A stretch of 64,000 nt of DNA. It comes from Thiofilum sp. GTDB lineage: Bacteria; Pseudomonadota; Gammaproteobacteria; Thiotrichales; Thiotrichaceae. Within the stretch, counting starts at the first letter, position 1; every line of letters starts with the position of its first letter. The position numbers were made by a program, and so were the translations under genes. Positions 50,989 to 60,700 of this stretch are shown piece by piece. The notes below the pieces were generated by a model. The model had not been told where the DNA came from, ran no database searches, and was given only the letters and a program-made list of their open reading frames with translations. The stretch spans positions 3,844,001-3,908,000 of the forward strand of contig NZ_JADJTF010000001.1 of NCBI RefSeq assembly GCF_016711335.1, in the 5' to 3' direction.

Positions 50989-52395
50989 TTACATCACACT
51001 TTGGTTGACCCATAAATGCGCCCAAATACTTAATATATAGCCTAAGGCAATTGCCCAAGTCCATTTTAAGTGACTGGTAAAAGTATAGTAACCACGAGCT
51101 TGCCCCATTAACGCCACTCCAGCGGCTGAACCAATAGACAGTAATGACCCCCCTACTCCTGCGGTCAAAGTCACTAACAACCACTGTCCTAAAGACATAT
51201 CAGGGTGCATAGTCAACACGGCAAACATCACCGGAATATTATCCACGACAGCAGACAATAAACCGATCACCACATTAGCTACGGTAGCATTACCGCTATA
51301 CAATACTTCAGACACTAAAGCTAAATAACCAAAAGCTCCCAAAGCACCTACACACAAAATAACGCCATAGAAGAACATTAAAGTATCCCACTCAGCCCGC
51401 TGTAATTGATTAAAAATATCAAAACGCCCGACCGGTTCATCCGCATCTCTGGTCATATTTTTGCTAGACTGCTTCAGTACCCAACCATAAAGCTTGAGCA
51501 CCCCTAATCCCGTCATCATACCGAGCACAGGCGGCAAGTGAAATTGACTATGGAAAATAACCGCTAAAGCAATAGTAGCCATAAATAAAGCCACTACAAT
51601 CAAGCCTCCGCGCTTAATTTCAACCTTGTCAGTTAAGGTAGCCGGATGCCCTTTTTCAATAAAAAATGACATGATCAAAGCTGGAACAAACCAATTCACT
51701 AAAGAGGGAATAAATAACGTGAAAAACTGACTAAACTCGACTATACCTGCCTGCCAAACCATGAGCGTCGTAATATCACCAAAAGGACTCCAAGCTCCTC
51801 CTGCATTAGCGGCTACTACAATATTAATACAGCCCATAGCAATGTATTGGGGCTTATCGGAAGCAACTGCAATTAATACGGCTGCCATTAATAAAGCGGT
51901 AGTTAGATTATCTGCAATAGGGGAAATAAAAAAAGCTAGTAAACCCGTGATCCAAAAAATCCAATACAGTGAAAAGCCTTTAGATACTAGCCAACCACGT
52001 AATGCAGCAAAGACGTTACGCTCATCCATAGTATTAATAAACGTCATGGCAGCTAATAAAAATAGCATTAATTTGCCAAACTCTAATAAATTATGATCTA
52101 AGATAGCCTCGACTTTATCGGTCAATCCTAGGCTTTGATAAGCCAGTGCCACACAAACCCACATAATACCTGCTGCTACAATAACTGGCTTAGATTTTCG
52201 TAGATGCAACTTTTCTTCCGCAATAACTAAGGAATAAGCCCCTATAAATATTATTAAAGACAAAATCCCCCACGCTGTAAGGGTCAAATTAGGCACAGTA
52301 GCAGTCGAAGCATTGCTCGCTACGCTAATCGTGGGTAGTAGCAATAAGAATGCGCTTATCATAAAACGCCATAACGGGAGGAGTCTGTGGTACAT
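50989..52395 (-). CDS. nhaD: Na+/H+ antiporter NhaD-type
   Basis: The start is the ATG at 52395 (MYHRLLPLWRFMISAF), with AAAGAGA upstream; the frame extends further without support. 468 residues. It has a signal-like first helix and about 12 membrane segments. Conserved stretches include MTFINTMDERNVFAALRGWL, ISPIADNLTTALLMAAVLIA, NAGGAWSPFGDITTLMVW and VDNIPVMFAVL. It exports Na+ or Li+ in exchange for protons at alkaline pH and fits the sodium-coupled symporter nearby. Confidence 0.92.
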   Translation of the reverse strand: MYHRLLPLWRFMISAFLLLLPTISVASNASTATVPNLTLTAWGILSLIIFIGAYSLVIAEEKLHLRKSKPVIVAAGIMWVCVALAYQSLGLTDKVEAILDHNLLEFGKLMLFLLAAMTFINTMDERNVFAALRGWLVSKGFSLYWIFWITGLLAFFISPIADNLTTALLMAAVLIAVASDKPQYIAMGCINIVVAANAGGAWSPFGDITTLMVWQAGIVEFSQFFTLFIPSLVNWFVPALIMSFFIEKGHPATLTDKVEIKRGGLIVVALFMATIALAVIFHSQFHLPPVLGMMTGLGVLKLYGWVLKQSSKNMTRDADEPVGRFDIFNQLQRAEWDTLMFFYGVILCVGALGAFGYLALVSEVLYSGNATVANVVIGLLSAVVDNIPVMFAVLTMHPDMSLGQWLLVTLTAGVGGSLLSIGSAAGVALMGQARGYYTFTSHLKWTWAIALGYILSIWAHLWVNQSVM

Positions 52396-52579
52396 AATAA
52401 TATCTCTTTGGAAAAACAATCTATTAGACCGAGCCATAGCAATAGGCAAAATCCACTTCGCAGCCTAAAAAGTTAATAGGAAGCCACAAAAAGTAGATAA
52501 AATGCAAAAGGCATGCCGCTAATTAGCAGCGGCGCTATTTAGACACAAAATATAAGAATATACCAGTCTTGATAGTGCT

Positions 52580-53050
52580 TTAAAACTGTGCGGGAAACTC
52601 TATATACGACACTTTACCAAATTGAGCGACTGCTAAACGTATAGTGTGCGGCTTCGGATTTAATACCGTGCTAGGAAACTCGCCATACCAAACCGTTTCA
52701 CCTCTTAATGGTTCAATCACAATATGTTGCTCTTTATCCCCACCGACTAAGGACATTTCCATACCTCGAATGCGATCATTAGGGGTTAACTCAATACGGA
52801 TTAAATTTGGCTGAGTGGCAGGTACGTATTTTAGACTCACCGTTAACTTTTCATGCCCTACTTGACAAGTCGACTCCAAATGACAAGCACCCATCGGTTG
52901 CATAGGGAGCATTTTTACTTCTACTTTAGGCTTGGGATCGTCTTTAGTCGCCCATAAATCAGCTAAACCAAAGCCAGCAATCGCTAAAATAGGCGCTACC
53001 ATAATCGCAATGCGCACATGTAAGCTCAGACCAAAAAACCATCTTAACAT
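52580..53050 (-). CDS. Hypothetical membrane-anchored periplasmic protein
   Basis: 156 residues. One N-terminal membrane helix (IAIMVAPILAIAGFGLADLW) precedes a periplasmic domain with a Cys pair (GACHLESTCQVG) and beta strands (KLTVSLKYVP, YGEFPSTVLN). The conserved core of proteins placed beside symporters in sulfur bacteria looks similar in outline, but I cannot name the family. It is separated from the symporter genes by a strong terminator. Confidence 0.6.
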   Translation of the reverse strand: MLRWFFGLSLHVRIAIMVAPILAIAGFGLADLWATKDDPKPKVEVKMLPMQPMGACHLESTCQVGHEKLTVSLKYVPATQPNLIRIELTPNDRIRGMEMSLVGGDKEQHIVIEPLRGETVWYGEFPSTVLNPKPHTIRLAVAQFGKVSYIEFPAQF

Positions 53051-53077
53051 AGACTGTTACCCTATCCTGAAATAAAG

Positions 53078-53101
53078 AAAAGGCTCCCAAAGGAGCCTTT
53101 T
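53078..53101 (-). terminator. Intrinsic terminator downstream of the symporter operon
   Basis: AAAAGGCTCC pairs perfectly with GGAGCCTTTT around a CAAA loop. It is U-ended in both directions. Confidence 0.92.
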
Positions 53102-53124
53102 CCAGAGACTAATTAGTGCATTAA

Positions 53125-55029
53125 TTAGTGTGCAATAGCAGAACCAGCACCACGAGGGATACGTACACTTTCTACTAGCTCTTGGATATGAGCTGGTGGT
53201 GGTGCAGTAACACGCGATACTAGGAAGGCTACTACGAAGTTAGCAATAGCACCTACTGTACCAAACGCTTCTGGAGAGATACCTAAGAACCAGTTAGCAG
53301 GAATATTAGCTGCCATCTCAGTACCTTTCACAAAGAACCAGCCTTTGAACCAGAAGATATACAATAAGGTAACACCGATACCCGCTAACATACCCGCAAT
53401 AGCGCCAGGACCATTAACGCGCTTAGAGAAGATACCCATCATCAATACTGGGAAGATAGAAGAAGCGGCTAGACCAAAGGCTAGAGCGACTACCTCCGCA
53501 GCAAAGCCCGGTGGGTTAATACCCATATAGCCCGCTAATAAGATAGCTACTGTAATCGCTATACGAGAAGACATTAGCTCAGTTTTCTCAGAGATATTAG
53601 GTGTAAAGATACCTTTCATTAGGTCATGAGACACCGCTGAAGCAATCGCTAATAATAAGCCTGCCGCAGTTGATAACGCAGCCGCGATACCACCGGCAGC
53701 CACTAAGGCGATAACCCAGTTAGGTAGTTGAGCAATTTCAGGATTAGCTAAAACCATAATGTCATTATCGACCTTGGTCATCTCATTACCCTTCCAACCA
53801 AAACCACCAAATTTAGTAGCGGCATGATCAGTAGTAGCCTTATCTAAAGCAGCTTTTGCTTTATCAACGGCGGCTTGAGCTGCGGTTTTATCTTTAGCAT
53901 CTGTTAACGCTTTCTCAGCAGCAGCAAAGTCACCCTGAGCTTTACTTAGAGCACCATCATTATAGTATTGAATTTTGCCATCGCCATTTTTGTCTTTAAA
54001 TTCAATTAACTTGGTTTGTTCCCAGTTTTTCATCCACTGAGGGCGACCTTCAATACTCAGATTGCCATCAGGTGAACCGATAGCACCAGTTTGAACAGTA
54101 TTCATCAAATTCAAACGAGCCATTGCACCAATCGCTGGAGCAGTAGTGTAAAGAATCGCAATGAAGATTAATGCCCAACCAGCAGAAGAACGCGCATCCG
54201 CTACTTTCGGTACTGTGAAGAAACGGATAATAACGTGTGGTAAACCAGCCGTACCAATCATTAATGTCATCGTTAATAAGAAGATATTAATGGTAGTATC
54301 GTTTTGATTGGTATAAGACTTAAAGCCTAAGTCGGTTACCACTTGATCTAGTTTATCCAGCAAATACATATTGCTGCCATCCATTAGCTGAGAACCTAAA
54401 CCTAATTGAGGGATAGGATTGCCAGTGAGGTTTAATGAAATGAAGATCGCAGGAATAGTATAAGCTAGGATCAGTACCACATACTGAGCGATTTGAGTGT
54501 AGGTAATACCTTTCATACCACCGAATGCTGAGTAGAAGAATACGATAACCATACCTACGACTAAGCCTAACTCCATAGACACGCCTAAGAAACGTGAGAA
54601 GGTAACGCCAACGCCTTTCATTTGACCGACTACATAAGTCAGAGAAATGATAACTAAGCAGACTACCGCCACAATACGGGCTATCTTAGAATGATAACGA
54701 TCACCTACGAACTCAGGCACTGTAAATTTACCGAATTTACGTAAGTAAGGAGCCAGTAGCATCGCCATTAAAACGTAGCCACCTGTCCAACCCATGAGGT
54801 AAACAGAAGCGTCATAACCTCTGAAAGCAATAATACCTGCCATAGAGATAAAGGAAGCAGCCGACATCCAGTCCGCCGCAGTTGCCATACCGTTAGCAAT
54901 CGGATGTACACCACCGCCTGCTACGTAGAAATCACTGGTAGAGCCTGCCTGAGCTTTATAAGCGATATAGAAATATAGAGCAAAACTTAAGCCGACAACA
55001 GCATAAGTCCAAATTTGCAGTTCAGTCAT
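53125..55029 (-). CDS. Sodium:solute symporter, VC_2705/ActP-like, with an inserted coiled coil
   Basis: 634 residues, SSS family. FYVAGGGVHPIANGMATAAD WMS-type N-terminus, GQMKGVGVTFSRFLGVS, and YTQIAQYVVLILAYTIPAIF with later helices AAGGIAAALSTAAGLLLAIA are typical. A loop near 335-400 carries an EF-hand-like DKNGDGKIQYYND followed by an Ala/Lys/Asp-rich coiled-coil stretch (LSKAQGDFAAAEKALTDAKD). The small subunit is encoded just upstream. This group moves acetate or other short carboxylates; the substrate here is inferred. Confidence 0.88.
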   Translation of the reverse strand: MTELQIWTYAVVGLSFALYFYIAYKAQAGSTSDFYVAGGGVHPIANGMATAADWMSAASFISMAGIIAFRGYDASVYLMGWTGGYVLMAMLLAPYLRKFGKFTVPEFVGDRYHSKIARIVAVVCLVIISLTYVVGQMKGVGVTFSRFLGVSMELGLVVGMVIVFFYSAFGGMKGITYTQIAQYVVLILAYTIPAIFISLNLTGNPIPQLGLGSQLMDGSNMYLLDKLDQVVTDLGFKSYTNQNDTTINIFLLTMTLMIGTAGLPHVIIRFFTVPKVADARSSAGWALIFIAILYTTAPAIGAMARLNLMNTVQTGAIGSPDGNLSIEGRPQWMKNWEQTKLIEFKDKNGDGKIQYYNDGALSKAQGDFAAAEKALTDAKDKTAAQAAVDKAKAALDKATTDHAATKFGGFGWKGNEMTKVDNDIMVLANPEIAQLPNWVIALVAAGGIAAALSTAAGLLLAIASAVSHDLMKGIFTPNISEKTELMSSRIAITVAILLAGYMGINPPGFAAEVVALAFGLAASSIFPVLMMGIFSKRVNGPGAIAGMLAGIGVTLLYIFWFKGWFFVKGTEMAANIPANWFLGISPEAFGTVGAIANFVVAFLVSRVTAPPPAHIQELVESVRIPRGAGSAIAH

Positions 55030-55041
55030 TTACTTCCCCTA

Positions 55042-55299
55042 TTACTCTTCATGCACGTCAAACTTACGGTCAATTTGTCCCATGCGCCACGCATAGAAGA
55101 AAATCAGAACTACGAATACATAAATTGAACCTTGTTGGGCGAACCAAAAGCCAAGCTTATAGCCGCCTAATCTGATGCTGTTCAATGGCTCAACTAATAA
55201 AATGCCAAACCCGAACGAGACAACAAACCAGATAACTAAACATACCGTAAGCAAACGCACGTTTGCAGCCCAGTATGCCGATGCATTATCAGAATTCAT
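55042..55299 (-). CDS. DUF4212 small subunit of a sodium/solute symporter
   Basis: 85 residues with two membrane helices (LLTVCLVIWFVVSFGFGILLV and YVFVVLIFFYAWRMGQ). The segments AYWAANVRLL and GGYKLGFWFAQQGSI are the DUF4212 signature. The family always accompanies VC_2705-type symporters, whose gene begins 12 bases after this stop. GGAGGAG precedes the start. Confidence 0.92.
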   Translation of the reverse strand: MNSDNASAYWAANVRLLTVCLVIWFVVSFGFGILLVEPLNSIRLGGYKLGFWFAQQGSIYVFVVLIFFYAWRMGQIDRKFDVHEE

Positions 55300-55928
55300 C
55301 GATAGGACTCCTCCATTAAAAACCTCAAACAGTTAACTTCACATACACATCATTTATAGGTATAAAATCCCTATTGCAATGATGTGCGTCTAAAAACCGA
55401 CCATCCCCTAACCTACATTTCATCATGTAACTATGAAATAAGTATTTGGAGCAATCGACTAGCTGCTGTGTGCAGTGATTATTATTGATTTGTGCTAAAA
55501 CTCAGTCCTCGAACTGGGTCTTAGTGATCGCTTCATAGAGCAATCTTATCTTACGGGTGCTTTGTCGGTTATCCTAATGGATACGTAGTAGGTAGGCAAG
55601 CCTTTAGAATTTTAAATCTGAGCTTAACGCTAAATTTTAGATAAAAACGATCATAATACCTCGATTTCAGCAGTGACACTTCTAACTACCAACTACTTAA
55701 GTATTTATGTGGCAGATGAGCGGTAGTAGCTAGAAATAATTAATCCTTTCCTTATTGTTTACACAATTACTTCAATCAGCTTGCTATACTGGTAACATAA
55801 TAAGACAACAGCAACAGCGGCTCCTACCCAAACCGCTAATTTCAGATTCCGATTTGAATCCCTAATCCGGTTGAACTGTAATTTAATGATATAAAACCTA
55901 CATAGAATCCGACTTAGGAGAATATTGC
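55300..55928. other. 629-base intergenic region between divergent units
   Basis: On the minus side a possible symporter promoter is TTGCAA (55379-55374) with TATAAA (55358-55353) and a 15-bp spacer. On the plus side an extended -10, TGCTATACT (55792-55800), lies about 130 bases before the repeat-protein gene. No RNA gene or ORF is convincing in the rest. Confidence 0.4.
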
Positions 55929-56381
55929 GTGACTATTAAAGCTTTAATTGTGGCAGGTTTAACCACTCTTACCCTCACTGCAACCCCTAATTTATGGGCT
56001 GGCAATGTGTCTTGGAGTATCACTATTGGCAATGGGGGTCATGGTGGTTATCGCCCCCATTATCGTCCTCATTATATCCGTCCGCGCCCAGTAGTAGTGG
56101 TTAGCTCTAGACCTGTCTACCATCGACCACGCCCCGTCGTCGTACATCCCCGTCCAGTCTATGTCAAACCGCGTCCAGTGGTGGTAACCCATCGTCCTAG
56201 ACCTGTCTACCATCGACCACGCCCCGTCGTAGTGATTCAAAACCGCCCTCATTATAATTATCACCGCCCACGCCCCACCGTGGTTATAAACCGTGGTAAC
56301 TATCATCGCGGTGGACATTATCAGCGTGCCCGCCACTCCGGTGGTTATAGATCACACTCTGCGAATAGCCGCCTTTATTAA
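55929..56381 (+). CDS. Secreted Pro/Arg/His/Val-repeat protein
   Basis: A GTG start at 55929 follows TAGGAG. 150 residues with a signal peptide ending LWAG or so, then a strongly basic body of repeated RPRPVVV, RPVYHRPRPVVV and RPHYRPHY units and a Gly/His/Arg-rich tail. A 34-bp exact DNA repeat (56107-56140 and 56197-56230) encodes one unit twice. Similar proteins are annotated only as repeat proteins. Histidine content suggests metal or polyanion binding at the surface, which is inference. Confidence 0.65.
   Translation: MTIKALIVAGLTTLTLTATPNLWAGNVSWSITIGNGGHGGYRPHYRPHYIRPRPVVVVSSRPVYHRPRPVVVHPRPVYVKPRPVVVTHRPRPVYHRPRPVVVIQNRPHYNYHRPRPTVVINRGNYHRGGHYQRARHSGGYRSHSANSRLY
56107..56230 (+). 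repeat. 34-bp exact direct repeat, 90-bp period
   Basis: CTAGACCTGTCTACCATCGA and the following 14 bases occur at 56107-56140 and 56197-56230. They encode RPVYHRPRPVV twice. Confidence 0.85.
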
Positions 56382-56460
56382 AATTATTAATTAGTACGCT
56401 AATTAATATGCTTACGACGGGATGGTACTGGGTGATCATCCCGTTCACTCCGAAATCCAC

Positions 56461-57525
56461 CTAATCGCGTCGCATGGCTACGCTTAATAATCGTGCCGTT
56501 AAATCGACTATAGGAATGACTCGCTCATAAGGCATACGCTTAGGACCAATCACCCCTAATACTCCAATATGTTCTTCTTCTAACGAGTAAGGTGCGGTGA
56601 CTAGGCTACAATCATCAAACACATCCAGTCCTGCTTCGCGCCCAATGAAAATCTGCACACCATCCGCTTGAATACTTTTGTCTAACAACGACAATAGCTC
56701 GCGCTTTTGATTAAATGCTCCGAATAATTCGCGTAATTTGCTTACATCCGATAAATCATCATAGGACATGAGATTAGTTTCACCCGCTATTACACAATCG
56801 TCTTTAGACTCCACCTCAGCATGATCAAACGCCTTTTCACCTAACTCAATCGCCGACAGCATCAATTGATTCATCGCCTCACGATCTTGATTCATCGCTT
56901 GCAGCAACACCTCACGCGCTTGTTGCAGGGTTTTCCCTGTTAAGTACTCATTTAAAAAACTAGCTGCCTGATGTAATTCAGAGGTGGTAAACGCTTGATC
57001 TACGTGAATAATACGGTTTTGTACCTCATTACGCTCTAGGACTAACACGACTAAGATTTGATGCTGAGAAAGACGCAGGAATTCTATTTGCTTAATCAGG
57101 GCAGGCTGGCGGCGGGGTAAAGTCACCACCCCCGTTAACGAGGTAATCATTGACAACATATTAGAGGCGGATTGCACCAAAGAGTGTGCATCTAACTGAG
57201 TACTAAAGCGCCCTTGCAATTGTTGAATATAAAGCGCATCTAGTGGCTTAATCTGCACTAACGAATCGACAAAAAAACGATAACCATGTGAAGTAGGAAT
57301 GCGACCTGCTGAGGTATGTGGCGAATGGATATACCCCATATCTTCTAAATCCGCCATCACATTCCGAATCGTCGCGGGGCTTAAATCCAAACCACTGCGC
57401 TTAGCTAAGGTGCGAGAACCTACGGGCTGACCGTCTTGAATATACTCCTCAATCAACACCTTTAAGACTCGCTGCGCACGCTCATTTAAAGTGGGCATTA
57501 ATGTTGAAGATTGCATGGGTCTCAT
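56461..57525 (-). CDS. hrcA: Heat-inducible transcription repressor HrcA
   Basis: 354 residues. A winged helix (LNERAQRVLKVLIEEYIQDG, VGSRTLAKRSGLDLSPATIR, NVMADLEDMGYI) is followed by the IDD and GAF-like domains, with the C-terminal IGPKRMPYERVIPIVDLTA. It represses groE/dnaK operons through CIRCE. No CIRCE element (TTAGCACTC-N9-GAGTGCTAA) was seen nearby, so its targets are elsewhere. The exact start is uncertain: ATGs at 57525, 57516 and 57498 are all possible. Confidence 0.94.
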   Translation of the reverse strand: MRPMQSSTLMPTLNERAQRVLKVLIEEYIQDGQPVGSRTLAKRSGLDLSPATIRNVMADLEDMGYIHSPHTSAGRIPTSHGYRFFVDSLVQIKPLDALYIQQLQGRFSTQLDAHSLVQSASNMLSMITSLTGVVTLPRRQPALIKQIEFLRLSQHQILVVLVLERNEVQNRIIHVDQAFTTSELHQAASFLNEYLTGKTLQQAREVLLQAMNQDREAMNQLMLSAIELGEKAFDHAEVESKDDCVIAGETNLMSYDDLSDVSKLRELFGAFNQKRELLSLLDKSIQADGVQIFIGREAGLDVFDDCSLVTAPYSLEEEHIGVLGVIGPKRMPYERVIPIVDLTARLLSVAMRRD

Positions 57526-57690
57526 AACCTATTTAACTTAACTCCAGTCCCTCTTATCATCATACTCTATAGTCTACACCAAACAAGAGCCTCTAGACTT
57601 AACTAACTTAATGCTTTTGCGCTTAGCAGCAAACTAATTTTAATTCGCACCCAATCAAGCGCTTAATTAATCCTCACCCCAGCCAATAAA

Positions 57691-57720
57691 CAAGCCGCTG
57701 GAGGTTAGTCCAGCGGCTTG
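57691..57720 (-). terminator. Intrinsic terminator after the surface-protein gene
   Basis: A perfect 12-bp stem, CAAGCCGCTGGA and TCCAGCGGCTTG, with a six-base loop. On the minus strand it is followed by TTTATT. Confidence 0.88.
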
Positions 57721-57752
57721 TTATAGCTTAAGTTAGCTAGGATAACCCTTGA

Positions 57753-60700
57753 CTATTGTGCTTGCGGTATCCCTCCATTGATCACGAAGTTAGCGGAGAA
57801 GGTGGTACTGGCAGGGTGTAATAACACATTCCCGATCACAAGGTTAGTGTCATTGTTTGGCCCTGCAAAGAGAGTGTATCCATTCATATCCACATCCGAG
57901 GGGCGATAACCGGCTAGCAGGTAGTTACTATTGAGTAAGGTATTTCCTTCATGCAACAGTACGGGACCTAATAGGTCGTTAATATCATTACTAGGACCAT
58001 TGGCGATAATGTGATTACTCTTATTGGTGTCTCCTGCCCAGAGTAGGGCAGTCGTATCGACCACTAAGCGAGCATGGCTACCAGACACCGCTGTCGCGGT
58101 TAAGGTGAAATCCACTAAGGTCGGTACAGGGCTGAGCGGTAACGCACTCGCACTCATCACACCGAGGTGATTACGATGCCGTAGGGTGACATAGTAATTA
58201 CCCGCCGTGAGGCTGGCAAAGGTCAGATCCACACTACCCGTATCCGCCGTCACCACATCACCATCACGTTGTAATAGTGCGGCTTGTGTTGCTAAAACGA
58301 TAGTCGGGGTAGTCGCATCCCGTAACTCCACTAAGACCCAATCGACTAGGGCTTCTGCACCTGTGGTGCTGAGTAGTGCCACATTCGCTTGCTCTGTTCC
58401 CGCATAATTGAAAGGAACCATACTATAGGGTTGGGTACTAGGGATTAGATTAAGGGTACGTAAGGAGTCGAACATCAACCGATTTTCGCTATTAAACGGT
58501 CCTTGTAAGAAACCCTTAACCCGCAATACGACACCTTCGCCTACATCCGTGACCGTGACACTAATGTCTTGCACATCGGTACCGCCATTACCGTCCGAAA
58601 CGGTGACTTGGACTTCGTACACATTGTCAGTGCCTACGTCCGTGGGCGCTTCATAGTCCGGCGCACTGATGAAGGTCAAAACACCTGTGGTGGCATTGAT
58701 GGCAAACTTAGCCACATCCGCTCCGCCACTGATGCTATAGGTCAAGGTATCGGTAGCATTCGCATCGGTTGCTGTAACCGTTGTTACTGCCGTTTGATTT
58801 TCAGGCACACTCAGCGCTGCGGTTGCACCGCCACCGTCGCTAGTAATCACCGGAGCAGCATTATTAAAGCAATCGACCGGAGTACCATAATTACCTAAGT
58901 AATTATTATCACTAGCTGTTCCCCATCCGCTATTAGTGAACTGATTGCTCGGTACACTATTGACTGAATTAGGTAGCTGGTTAAAAGCATCACTCTCATC
59001 CATCACGTCCACTACACCAATACAGGCATTCGGATTCATGAAGTTGAACACCTCTAGCTCTGTCCCTGCTTGCCAATTAAATTGATCCGTCGCTAAGGGC
59101 GCGAAGGTAAAGGATAGGTAGTCCACACTGGTGCTTTCCGTAGGGGCATCGGTGCGTGAACTCACTGACCACGTAACACTAGGTACTAGGCTCTGTAAGT
59201 CATTCACTAAGAACTGATTCACACCGGTTCCCGTCGGAACAGTGAGGGTGATTTGTCCGGTAAAGCTGATATTAGGTCCTTGAGTCATGGCTACCGTGGG
59301 ACGCATATAGACGTGATAACGTCCATCAGGAGTACGGCGAATGGTGTATTCCAAGACCTTTTCTGAGAAATCGGTGACCGTCACCGCAATACTTTGTACA
59401 TCCGTACCGCCATTACCATCCGAGACCGTTACTTGTACGTCATAGACATTATTCGCTCCTACATCGGTAGGAACTTCATAGTTAGGTGCACTGATGAAAG
59501 TCAGTACCCCCGTGCTAGCATTAATATTGAACTTTGACGCATCATTCCCTCCCGTAATGCTATAGCTTAACGTATCTCCATTCGCATCCGTAGCAGTCAC
59601 CGTCGTCACCGCCGTCTGATTCTCCGCTACACTCAGACTCGCACTCGATCCCCCTCCATTACTCGTGATCACAGGTGCTACGTTTTCATTCACGTCCGTA
59701 ACCGTCACCGCAATACTTTGTACATCCGTACCGCCATTACCATCCGAGACCGTTACTTGTACGTTATAGACATTATTCGCTCCTACATCGGTAGGAACTT
59801 CATAGTTAGGTGCACTGATGAAAGTCAGTACCCCCGTGCTAGCATTAATATTGAACTTTGACGCATCATTCCCTCCCGTAATGCTATAGCTTAACGTATC
59901 TCCATTCGCATCCGTAGCAGTCACCGTCGTCACCGCCGTCTGATTCTCCGCTACACTCAGACTCGCACTCGATCCCCCTCCATTACTCGTGATCACAGGT
60001 GCTACGTTTTCATTCACGTCCGTAACCGTCACCGCAATACTTTGTACATCCGTACCGCCATTACCATCCGAGACCGTTACTTGTACGTTATAGACATTAT
60101 TCGCTCCTACATCGGTAGGAACTTCATAGTTAGGTGCACTGATGAAAGTCAGTACCCCCGTGCTAGCATTAATATTGAACTTTGACGCATCATTCCCTCC
60201 CGTAATGCTATAGCTTAACGTATCTCCATTCGCATCCGTAGCAGTCACCGTCGTCACCGCCGTCTGATTCTCCGCTACACTCAGACTCGCACTCGATCCC
60301 CCTCCATTACTCGTGATCACAGGTGCTACGTTTTCATTCACGTCCGTAACCGTCACCGCAATACTTTGTACATCCGTACCGCCATTACCATCCGAGACCG
60401 TTACTTGTACGTTATAGACATTATTCGCTCCTACATCGGTAGGAACTTCATAGTTAGGTGCACTGATGAAAGTCAGTACCCCCGTGCTAGCATTAATATT
60501 GAACTTTGACGCATCATTCCCTCCCGTAATGCTATAGCTTAACGTATCTCCATTCGCATCCGTAGCAGTCACCGTCGTCACCGCCGTCTGATTCTCCGCT
60601 ACACTCAGACTCGCACTCGATCCCCCTCCATTACTCGTGATCACAGGTGCTACGTTTTCATTCACGTCCGTAACCGTCACCGCAATACTTTGTACATCCG

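Noticed and set aside
55992..56336. A 114-residue minus-strand frame opposite the repeat protein
   Set aside because: It arises from the repetitive codons of the real gene; no start signals or signal peptide.
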